Below are positions 56,040-64,000 of a stretch of DNA of 64,000 bases, piece by piece. A program made the translations under genes and the position numbers. This DNA is from Paractinoplanes brasiliensis. Its GTDB lineage: Bacteria > Actinomycetota > Actinomycetes > Mycobacteriales > Micromonosporaceae. The notes under the pieces are model-generated. The model ran no database searches. It was given only the letters and a program-made list of their open reading frames with translations, and was not told where the DNA came from. Location of the stretch: contig NZ_SNWR01000001.1 of NCBI RefSeq assembly GCF_004362215.1, positions 3,261,001-3,325,000 of the forward strand, written 5' to 3'. How positions within the stretch are numbered: position 1 is the stretch's first letter; every line of letters begins with the position of its first letter.

Positions 56040-56114
56040 TGGTGGGCCGCCGGGGACTCGAACCCCGAACCTATGGATTAAAAGTCCACAGCTCTGCCAT
56101 TGAGCTAGCGGCCC
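56040..56114 (-). tRNA. tRNA-Lys (anticodon TTT)
   Basis: 75 bases including an encoded CCA. Acceptor GGGCCGC/GCGGCCC, D-arm GCTCAATGGCAGAGC, anticodon loop CTTTTAA (TTT), T-arm CGGGGTTCGAATCCCCG. No integrase or duplicated tRNA end was seen, so no sign of a prophage or island insertion here. Confidence 0.96.
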
Positions 56115-56174
56115 GCGATCATAGAGTACCTGTGGCCGGCCGAGATGCCTCGCAGGTATCCGGTACAACGGGAT

Positions 56175-56204
56175 CGGGGCGCGGAACCGCAGTCCCGCGC
56201 CCCG
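56175..56204 (-). terminator. Hairpin downstream of the larger ALF-repeat gene
   Basis: Perfect ten-base stem CGGGGCGCGG / CCGCGCCCCG about 12 bases past the stop codon, loop of ten bases. No strong T tract on the minus strand. Confidence 0.6.
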
Positions 56205-56216
56205 TAAAACCGCAGC

Positions 56217-57884
56217 TCAGTCGGTAATGGTGAGGTCGTCGACCAGGCCCCGGTAACCGCCCGTGGCGGCCGGCTGGTCGTAGGCCACGACCAGCGTCGT
56301 GATCTGCTTGCCGGCCAGTGCCCCCAGCGGGACGACGACCTCGTTCCACTTGCCGACCGTCAGCTTGTTGCACTGGTGGGCCGGGTGGGCCCGGTTGCCC
56401 CGCGTGTCCTTCTGCCCGCTGTCGCGCAGGTTCTTACCGTCGCTGAAGAGCAGGTCGATCGCCACGCAGGTGCTGTTCGCCGCCTTGACCTCGGGCCGCA
56501 CCGTGTTCGCCTGCGGATGGATCCAGTAGGTCAGCTTCGTCGACGGCTTCACCGTGATCCGGCTCAGGGCCATGGACTTCAGGTACGCATACGACTTGGT
56601 CGCGTTGTTGTCCAGACCGGAGTACATCAACGAGGTCCCGCCGGTGTGCCCCGCCTCCGTCCGCACCCCGAGCTCGGGACCTGCCAGCTTGCAGCAGATG
56701 CCGGCCACGTTGACGATCCCGTTGGTCCACGCCACCGTGTCGGACCAGCTCGGCAGCACCTCACCGGCGGCAAAGCTGGTCGCCAGGTCAAGGTCGTACT
56801 GTCCGACGCGGAGGAAGTCGTCCAGCTGGGTCGCGGAACCGGCCAGCGCCTTGTCGGTCCAGTGGACGAGGTTCAGGTCCTTGTTCTTGGTCGCCGTCGC
56901 CTTGATCTGCTGGGCCAGGGCCCGGTCGGCCTGGTATTTGCGGTCGAGCGCGATCTGGATGTCCCTGTCGACCGCCTGGTGCAGGCCGGTGTCGATGTAC
57001 GCCTTCCACACCACCGGGTCGAGGCTGCGGGTCGCGGCGATCGCGGCTGCCTGCACCTCGCTGCCGTCGGCGGTGAAGTTCCAGACCCGGATGATGAAGT
57101 CGCGGTCGGGCAGGTTGAGCAGCTCGTCGGTGACGGCCATCCCGATCCGGTTGGCCGCCAGCTTCTTCGACGCCCGCGCCCTTTCCGCAGCCTTCTCCGC
57201 CTCGGTCTTGGCCTCGTCGGCCGCGATCCGGTCGTCGATGTCCTGCCTTGCGGCCTCGGCCATCCCGGTCGCGATGAACGTGCTGCGGTCCGCGTCGCTG
57301 CCGTCACGAGCCGCCCGCGCGGCCGCCTTGACCTTGGGCCACTTGGCGTCGTCGGCGACCCTTTCCCAGATCAGCCGAACGAAGTCCAGGTCGCTCCCGT
57401 TGAGCAGCGCCGCGTCGGCCACCACGTCGATGCTGGCCGCGGCCGCCGATCGGGCCAGGTCGCTCGCCCGCTTGGTCGCCGCTTCCACCCGCTCGCGCTC
57501 GACATCCCGGTCGAACGCGGCGAACACCTCGGCCGTGATGAACTCGTAGGAGAGGTCGGGGTCGCTGGTGAACGCCGTCTCGGCCGCCACCCGCACCTCG
57601 ACCTGAGCCGGGTTGCCCTTGACGTGGTTCCAGATCGCGATGACGAAATCGCGGTCGGCCTTTTCGAGCAGGGCGAAGTCGTCGCCGAGCCCGAACTTCA
57701 CCGCGACGGCGAGTTTCTGCTCGTACGTTGCGAGGCTGCCCTCGGCGAGCGCCGAGAGCTGGGCGGGGGGAGCGGGCGCGGGTGCGGCTTGCGCGGTGGC
57801 CGCTGTGGTCGCGGTCAGAACGGTCACCGTGACACCGGCGACCAGCAATGACCGCGCCCAGCGGGCGCGGTTGATCAAACTCAT
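56217..57884 (-). CDS. Secreted ALF-repeat protein with C-terminal carbohydrate-binding-like domain
   Basis: A 555-residue exported protein. Signal peptide 1-34 (LLVAGVTVTVLTATTAATAQ, cleavage near AQAAP). Residues about 50-350 contain repeated helical units with the ALF-repeat pattern (DRDFVIAIWNHVKGNPAQVE ... AFTSDPDLSYEFIT, RDFIIRVWNFTADGSEVQAA), each near 45-60 residues. Residues about 395-553 are beta-rich (HTGGTSLMYSGLDNN, TKLTYWIHPQANT, WNEVVVPLGALAGKQITTLV) like a carbohydrate-binding jelly-roll. ALF repeats are of unknown function, mostly in actinobacteria. Divergent from a second ALF-repeat gene. Confidence 0.82.
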   Translation of the reverse strand: MSLINRARWARSLLVAGVTVTVLTATTAATAQAAPAPAPPAQLSALAEGSLATYEQKLAVAVKFGLGDDFALLEKADRDFVIAIWNHVKGNPAQVEVRVAAETAFTSDPDLSYEFITAEVFAAFDRDVERERVEAATKRASDLARSAAAASIDVVADAALLNGSDLDFVRLIWERVADDAKWPKVKAAARAARDGSDADRSTFIATGMAEAARQDIDDRIAADEAKTEAEKAAERARASKKLAANRIGMAVTDELLNLPDRDFIIRVWNFTADGSEVQAAAIAATRSLDPVVWKAYIDTGLHQAVDRDIQIALDRKYQADRALAQQIKATATKNKDLNLVHWTDKALAGSATQLDDFLRVGQYDLDLATSFAAGEVLPSWSDTVAWTNGIVNVAGICCKLAGPELGVRTEAGHTGGTSLMYSGLDNNATKSYAYLKSMALSRITVKPSTKLTYWIHPQANTVRPEVKAANSTCVAIDLLFSDGKNLRDSGQKDTRGNRAHPAHQCNKLTVGKWNEVVVPLGALAGKQITTLVVAYDQPAATGGYRGLVDDLTITD

Positions 57885-58147
57885 GAATTTTTCCCCCGTG
57901 CATCGTTCGAGTGCTCCACCCCACCGGCGCGGCCTCGACCTGCGGTTTTGGGCACAGGAGCGGTCACGGAGGAGACATGGAGGTCGATGTCGGGCGGTAC
58001 GTTAACCCTCAGTCACCCTCCGGCACAAGGCCGCAACGCTGTGACCAACGTCGTTGGACCGCACCCCCGCGTCAACGGGTTTCGTGCTTAGATGGCCGCG
58101 ACCGCATAGCGATCGATCAATAACAGTGTTCACGGGGGAAACTGAAT

Positions 58148-59215
58148 ATGCGTACGCGTGCAGCAGCGCTCGCGCTGGCCGCGACCATGAGTGTCGTGGC
58201 TGTTCCGGCCGCGTCGTGGGCGGCGGTGTCACCGATCGCCTCAATCACGGCCGCCGACGAGTGGGATCCGGCCGAGGCCGACCGGCTCTTCGTGCAGTGG
58301 TTGTCAGTCAACGAGCCGCGTCTCGCGGTGCGCAGTGCCGCCCGCAGCGCGCTGCCGGGCGGTCCCGCGGCGATCGCCGCCTTCCTCGCCACCGGCTGGG
58401 ACGCGGCCATCTCACGGGCCGAGCAGACCCGCACTCGAAACGTCGACTTCACCACCCGCATGATCAACACGCATCCGGCCCAGTTCTATCCGCGGGTCAA
58501 CGCGGCCGGGCGGCGCGCTCTGGCCGGCACCGAAGCCGAACTGGCCGACTTCGTGGCGAAGGGCTATGCGAAGGCGCTGGAGCTCGACCGCAAGGACATC
58601 GACGACGACAACGACCAAGCCGAGGCGATCCGGCAGGACGACCGCAACTACGTGACGCTGCTGAGCACGGAGGACCCGGGCGACCAGGTACGCGCGTGGG
58701 CCGCGCGGGCCGTCGCCCCCGGCACCACCGACGCCGACGTCGTCGAGTTCTTCCGCTACGGCTGGGTCAGCGCGTCCGGACTGGACATGCAGACGTACCG
58801 CACCCGGCTCGCCGACGAGGACCGCCGCTGGCACCTGAAGTCCCGCGAACTGGTCCTCGCTGCGCAGAAGGCCGAGCACGACGCGCGCGAGACCGCCGGC
58901 GAGGCGAAGAAGCAGATGATGGAGGCTGCGGCACGTGCCTGGGGGCTGGTCGGCGCTCAGACCGGTCCGGCCCGGGTGGCGTGGGCCGATGCCGAGCAGG
59001 TGGCGCTGCGCCAGGCCGAGACGTGGCTGCTGGTGTCCCAGGCCGCGGCCAGCTCGACCAGCACGAACTGGTTGACGATCGCCGCCTCCTCGCAGAACGC
59101 GCGGGCTGACTGGCTGGCCGAGCAGGAGAACGCGGCCGCTCAGGCGGCGTCCTGGATGACGCTTTACCGGCAAGCCATGGCCGCTGAGGCAGCCCTGCTG
59201 GAACCGGTCGAATAG
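58148..59215 (+). CDS. Secreted ALF-repeat protein (shorter, repeats only)
   Basis: A 355-residue exported protein from ATG 58148 after GGGGGAAAC. Signal peptide 1-27 (ALALAATMSVVAVPAASWAA). Residues about 45-220 contain ALF-like repeats (EPRLAVRSAARSALPGGPAA, FLATGWDAAISRAEQ, YAKALELDRKDIDDD); the remainder is a long Ala-rich coiled coil (SRELVLAAQKAEHDARETAG, AWADAEQVALRQAETWLLVS). It lacks the C-terminal beta domain of its divergent neighbour. 263 bases separate the starts and presumably carry both promoters. A strong hairpin terminator follows. Confidence 0.82.
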   Translation: MRTRAAALALAATMSVVAVPAASWAAVSPIASITAADEWDPAEADRLFVQWLSVNEPRLAVRSAARSALPGGPAAIAAFLATGWDAAISRAEQTRTRNVDFTTRMINTHPAQFYPRVNAAGRRALAGTEAELADFVAKGYAKALELDRKDIDDDNDQAEAIRQDDRNYVTLLSTEDPGDQVRAWAARAVAPGTTDADVVEFFRYGWVSASGLDMQTYRTRLADEDRRWHLKSRELVLAAQKAEHDARETAGEAKKQMMEAAARAWGLVGAQTGPARVAWADAEQVALRQAETWLLVSQAAASSTSTNWLTIAASSQNARADWLAEQENAAAQAASWMTLYRQAMAAEAALLEPVE

Positions 59216-59224
59216 GCACGCAGA

Positions 59225-59262
59225 TCGGGTGCCGGTCGCATGAGAATGCGTCCGGCACCCGA
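59225..59262 (+). terminator. Strong hairpin after the shorter ALF-repeat gene
   Basis: Inverted repeat TCGGGTGCCGG...CCGGCACCCGA enclosing a further CGCAT/ATGCG pair, one T-T mismatch. It starts ten bases after the stop. Confidence 0.75.
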
Positions 59263-59416
59263 CGGGGACCTGCGGGGATTCATTCAGCGTTCGTTCTCGG
59301 GCGCCTCCCGTAAGAAAATCAGCCGAAGGTCAATTCCGGTGGATCAGCGGGATTCGCGCGACCCGGCCGGTTCGGTGGATCAGCAAGATTCGCGTGACCC
59401 GATCGGCCCGGCGGGA

Positions 59417-59791
59417 TCAGCGGTGCCCGCGCGGCCCGTTGTGGCCACCGTGGTGACCCGGCCGGTTCCAGCCCCAGCCCCAGCCCCGCTCGACCTCGAG
59501 GGCGAACGTGCCCCGGTGGAAGCCTCGGCGCTGGTAGTCGCAGTCGTAGTCCTTCCACCGGCCGAACCGCTCGCCGACCCGCCCGGCCAGATCACAAGCG
59601 CGGTACGAGCGGTAGTAGCCGACCACCACGTCACGGTCGCGGTGCCGGTCGAACTGCGCCGTCCGGCTGGGCTCGGACTTGGCCGCGGCCGTCGGCGAGG
59701 CATCCGCCGCCTGCGCCGGTCCGATGCCGAAGGACACCCCGGCGAGCAGGCCGAGACCTGCCGTCATCAGGAGCTGCGTCATCTTGTTCAT
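59417..59791 (-). CDS. Small secreted protein with His/Gly/Arg-rich tail
   Basis: A 124-residue exported protein, ATG 59791 after GGGGAAAT. Signal peptide 1-28 (LLMTAGLGLLAGVSFGIGPA, cleavage near AQAA). Mature part: VVVGYYRSYRACDLAGRVGE and YDCDYQRRGFHRGTFALEVE, with two cysteines likely paired, then a tail rich in Trp, Gly and His (GWGWGWNRPGHHGGHNG). The tail may bind metal. No known family. Upstream codons in frame lack a ribosome site. Confidence 0.68.
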   Translation of the reverse strand: MNKMTQLLMTAGLGLLAGVSFGIGPAQAADASPTAAAKSEPSRTAQFDRHRDRDVVVGYYRSYRACDLAGRVGERFGRWKDYDCDYQRRGFHRGTFALEVERGWGWGWNRPGHHGGHNGPRGHR

Positions 59792-60056
59792 GCCTATTTC
59801 CCCTTCCAATCGGAACGCTTTCTCATTCGGTGTTGCATGATCAGGAAAGCATCCCGAGGCGGACAAATGGTGCATTCAACACGCCAAGTAACCCGGACGA
59901 TTGATAGCCGAAAAGACGAGTGCCACTAATACGTTTCGGTCACACGAAAAGCGGTTAAAACACATCGACGGTCGGCAAGCCGATGAGCGTCGTCGATGTC
60001 CGCATCCCACCGCTGATCGACGACTACGAGGAGCGGCGCCCGGGTAAGTTGCCGCC

Positions 60057-60788
60057 GTGAGAGTCCGGACAGTAACGCTGGTGCTCGTGATCGGCCTGGT
60101 CAGCGGGTGCGACTGGGCCGGCGGCGACGGCCGCGACCGCAACCCGGAGAACAGGCCCGGCTACGTCCTCGGCGAACGTGAGGGCACGCCGCACCGCATC
60201 CGCGGCGACGGTGACGTGACGTCGTTCCAGCTGTTCGGCGGGGCCGACGCCGTCCACGTCCGGCTCGGTGACCTGGACGGCGACCTGTACGAGCTGTCCA
60301 CACCCGACGGCTCCAAGGCCGCCCCGACCGCCGCCGTCGAGGGCTCCGACCTGATCGCGAGCCTGCGCGACACCGGGCAGCACGGTCCGGCTGTGCTGAC
60401 GGTGGTGCTCAGTGACGACGTGCGGTGGCAGATCAGGCTCGCGGGCGGCGCCCCGAACGAATCGGTCGACCTGACGGGCGGCCCCGGCGGCCACGTCGAC
60501 TTCAGTGCCGGCGCCGCCCGCGCCGCCGTGACGCTGCCGGCTGCCGACGGCACCCAGAAGGTCACTCTCGGCGGCGGTGCAAGCCTTCTTTCCGTACGGT
60601 TGGCCGGCTCTGCGCCCGTACGTGTCTCAGCCCTGAGCGGAGCGGGCAGCGTCACCATCGACGGGGAAGTGCACACGGGTGTGCCGGGCGGCTCCGTCTG
60701 GGCCCAGGACGGCTGGGAGCAAGCGGCCGCCCGCTACGACGTGAACGCCACGTCCGGGGTGGCCACGGTCACGGTCGAACGCTCCTGA
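60057..60788 (+). CDS. Lipoprotein with beta-helix-like domain, unknown function
   Basis: A 243-residue lipoprotein, GTG 60057. Lipobox LVSGC gives Cys18. The remaining part is a run of beta strands with VTLGGGASLLSVRLAGSAPV, DLTGGPGGHVDFSAGA and SALSGAGSVTIDGEVHTGVP, as in auto-adhesin or DUF2807-like domains with repeated G-rich turns. Function unknown. No Shine-Dalgarno; a TAAGTT element directly upstream could be a promoter of a leaderless message. Convergent with the phytase-like gene. Confidence 0.65.
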   Translation: MRVRTVTLVLVIGLVSGCDWAGGDGRDRNPENRPGYVLGEREGTPHRIRGDGDVTSFQLFGGADAVHVRLGDLDGDLYELSTPDGSKAAPTAAVEGSDLIASLRDTGQHGPAVLTVVLSDDVRWQIRLAGGAPNESVDLTGGPGGHVDFSAGAARAAVTLPAADGTQKVTLGGGASLLSVRLAGSAPVRVSALSGAGSVTIDGEVHTGVPGGSVWAQDGWEQAAARYDVNATSGVATVTVERS

Positions 60789-60819
60789 CTCGTCCGGCCG
60801 ACTTACGACCGACCCCGGC

Positions 60820-62040
60820 TCAGAAGACCTCGCGCCAGTCCACGTACTTGAAGTTGGTGCTGACCCGGCTGTCGTCCGGCTTGTTCTCACCGTCGTGCAG
60901 CACGAGCAAACCCTTCGGGTATCCGGGCAGCGGCACGCTGGTCGCGGCGGCACCGTCCGAGTGCTCCACGCCGTCGGTGCGCTGACCGTCGCCCACCTGG
61001 AAGCTCTGGACCGGCCGATTGCTCCTACGGTCGTACACGTAGAACTTGCTGTCGCCCTGGCTGGACACAATCAGGTAGCCATCGCGCTTGCCGGTCGGAT
61101 AGATCGTCGCGCCCTCGACGTCGGCCCGGATACGACCGGCCTCCGCCGCCGGCTCACCGAGGGCGCATTCCTCGGTCTCCGGATCGTAAGTTCCTTCCGC
61201 ACCGTATTCGGCGACGCGCTCGACCACCCGGGGCACACCGACGAACCGGTCCCGATCGAGCCGGATCTTCCAGAGCGCTACGTCTTCCTGCGCGGCGTAG
61301 AGCACGCCCGCCTCGGCGTCGACGACCATGCCCTCGATCTGCGGTTCCTCACCCGGCTCGAGGCACGGCGTCCACATGGCGCCGTTGGCGAGGCGGAACT
61401 CTTTGGGCAGGTCGAGCGTGTCGGTGACGCGATAGCTCACAACATCTCGCCGGGCGTCCGCACGTTCCTCAAGCCGGAAAATGCCGAGACGCGTGGTGTG
61501 GCGCCGGCTGACAACGGCATATTTCCCGTACGTGGCCAGGCCGTACCCGGTCGCCTGGGTCTCCACCTCGGCGTCGTCCCGCGAGAACAACCGCGGGGCG
61601 TCGGCCGCGGTCACATCGGTGAGCCGCCCCGACGCCTCGATGCGGTAGATACGCAGCTTGTCGAGTCCACGGTCGGTGACAACGGCGTAGTCGTGGCGTT
61701 TCCGGCCGAAGCCGGTGATCAGGTCGACGTTGTTGAACCGGCCGCCCTCGGGTGGCTGAATCGTCTGCACCTCACGGCCGGCCAGGTCGTAGACGCGGAG
61801 CCCACCGTTCTTGGCGGTTCCGATGACCCGGCTGCGGGACTTGTCGGCCCGGTTGACCCAGATCGCCGGGTCGTCCGCGTCCGCGTCACCGCCCGCCGCG
61901 TCGTCGAAGAGCGCGGGCGTCTCCACGGACGCGGTGATCTCTCGGAGCTGCATCTCTGAGGGCCGCTCGCCGGCCTGTGCGGGCGCGGCGACGGCAGTGC
62001 TCAGAGCGACAAGGGCAACGATACCCACGGTACGACGCAT
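60820..62040 (-). CDS. Secreted beta-propeller phytase-like protein (3-phytase family)
   Basis: A 406-residue exported protein. ATG 62040 lies 11 bases after GGGGAG; a GTG at 62052 abuts that site and is less likely. Signal peptide 1-24 (GIVALVALSTAVAAPAQAGE). The mature part has phytase-family features: ADADDPAIWVNRADKSRSRV, NGGLRVYDLAGREVQTI, GRFNNVDLITGF, EPQIEGMVVDAEAGVLYAAQED and DVEGATIYPTGKRDGYLIVSSQGD. The DDPAIW and EG-M/D motifs bind calcium and phosphate in Bacillus-type phytases. It should release phosphate from phytate outside the cell. Just upstream of the rRNA operon end. Confidence 0.9.
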   Translation of the reverse strand: MRRTVGIVALVALSTAVAAPAQAGERPSEMQLREITASVETPALFDDAAGGDADADDPAIWVNRADKSRSRVIGTAKNGGLRVYDLAGREVQTIQPPEGGRFNNVDLITGFGRKRHDYAVVTDRGLDKLRIYRIEASGRLTDVTAADAPRLFSRDDAEVETQATGYGLATYGKYAVVSRRHTTRLGIFRLEERADARRDVVSYRVTDTLDLPKEFRLANGAMWTPCLEPGEEPQIEGMVVDAEAGVLYAAQEDVALWKIRLDRDRFVGVPRVVERVAEYGAEGTYDPETEECALGEPAAEAGRIRADVEGATIYPTGKRDGYLIVSSQGDSKFYVYDRRSNRPVQSFQVGDGQRTDGVEHSDGAAATSVPLPGYPKGLLVLHDGENKPDDSRVSTNFKYVDWREVF

Positions 62041-62117
62041 AGCCAGTGACACTCCCCGATAAACCTGGCGCTCGGGTGGCCGCCGGTTGAACTGCCTTTA
62101 TACCCCTGGAAACGGCA

Positions 62118-62149
62118 GTAGGCCCACCCCGTTCGGGGTGGGCCTACTG
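62118..62149 (-). terminator. rRNA operon terminator
   Basis: Perfect hairpin AGTAGGCCCACCCCG / CGGGGTGGGCCTACT with a two-base loop, 12 bases past the 3' end of 5S on the minus strand, followed by GCCGTTTCC. Confidence 0.85.
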
Positions 62150-62160
62150 TTTCACGTTGA

Positions 62161-62278
62161 GTCCGGCGGCGTCCTACTCTCCCACACCCTCCCGAGTGCA
62201 GTACCATCGGCGCTGGAGGGCTTAGCTTCCGGGTTCGGAATGAGACCGGGCGTTTCCCCTCCGCTATGACCACCGAAA
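62161..62278 (-). rRNA. rrf: 5S ribosomal RNA
   Basis: Minus-strand sequence starts TTTCGGTGGTCATAGCGG and ends GTAGGACGCCGCCGGAC; terminal helix TTCGGTGGT/GCCGCCGGA pairs fully with wobbles. The inner CGCCCGGTCTCATTCCGAAC and GCCGATGGTACTGCA are typical actinobacterial 5S. Ends are within a base or two. Confidence 0.95.
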
Positions 62279-62395
62279 CAGCTATCAGCAGAACAAACCA
62301 GTGTCAGCAACCCACACCCCGACGCAATTGGGGGCTGGTGCTTCTGGTTGTTCGTTTGCTGTGAATCACACAGTGGACGCGCTCATATGTTTAGG
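62279..62395 (-). other. 23S-5S intergenic spacer
   Basis: About 117 bases, with no tRNA. Read on the plus strand it includes AATTGGGGGCTGGTGCTTCTG near 62330. It probably contains processing stems for both rRNAs. Confidence 0.7.

Positions 62396-64000
<1,605 letters not shown>

Noticed and set aside
56040..56114. tRNA-Lys as an integration site of a mobile element
   Set aside because: No integrase, no repeated tRNA 3' end and no change in composition nearby.

Overview
The window is high-GC actinobacterial chromosome, most likely from Actinoplanes or a close relative in the Micromonosporaceae. This rests on codon use (strong third-position G/C, many GTG starts), BldC beside futalosine-pathway menaquinone genes, ALF-repeat secreted proteins, RsbR/S/T modules and the gene order around hemL. 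No phage genes, transposases, integrases or CRISPR arrays are visible. Genus and species are inferred.

Region by region. 1-2 kb, minus strand: a BtuF-like lipoprotein cut by the window edge, preceded by a cobalamin riboswitch, then two small membrane proteins and an MqnE-like protein that has lost its radical-SAM core. 2.2-9.5 kb, plus strand: NlpC/P60 endopeptidase, a proline-rich membrane-anchored protein, a DEAD-box helicase with RG-rich tail repeats and a glycolipid-binding-family protein. 9.5-13.6 kb: Lrp/AsnC regulator, BldC, and late menaquinone genes (UbiX-, UbiA- and UbiD-type). 14.6-20.6 kb: a tightly overlapped minus-strand operon hemL, histidine phosphatase, TlpA-like thioredoxin, ccdA, resB, ccsB, joining heme supply to cytochrome c maturation.

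20.7-38.4 kb is a dense regulatory district. It holds two free STAS anti-sigma antagonists, a 1468-residue soluble HAMP-repeat hybrid kinase with a stand-alone receiver, a kinase/GAF/SpoIIE phosphatase, and a six-gene RsbR-RsbS-RsbT-phosphatase-kinase-receiver/phosphatase module with ATGA-type overlaps. A reductase, an FAD oxidase and an oligopeptidase B lie between the two halves. No sigma factor is present, so the final target is elsewhere.

38.4-51.6 kb: MscL, a 46-50 bp minisatellite, an orphan zinc-finger anti-sigma factor, a CGNR protein, soluble transhydrogenase, a TPR protein, a GH19 chitinase, and two NarL-type two-component systems, one in an operon with an alpha/beta hydrolase carrying EF-hand-like loops. 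51.9-62 kb: an XRE-NB-ARC-TPR regulator, small secreted proteins and lipoproteins, tRNA-Lys(TTT), two divergent ALF-repeat secreted proteins and a beta-propeller phytase-like protein. 62-64 kb: the 3' end of an rRNA operon on the minus strand (5S, and 23S running off the right edge).

Functional themes are respiration (menaquinone, heme, cytochrome c), phosphorelay and partner-switching stress control, and secreted enzymes. The least ordinary items are the core-deleted MqnE relative, the HAMP-array kinase within the partner-switching district, and the EF-hand hydrolase beside a sensor kinase.
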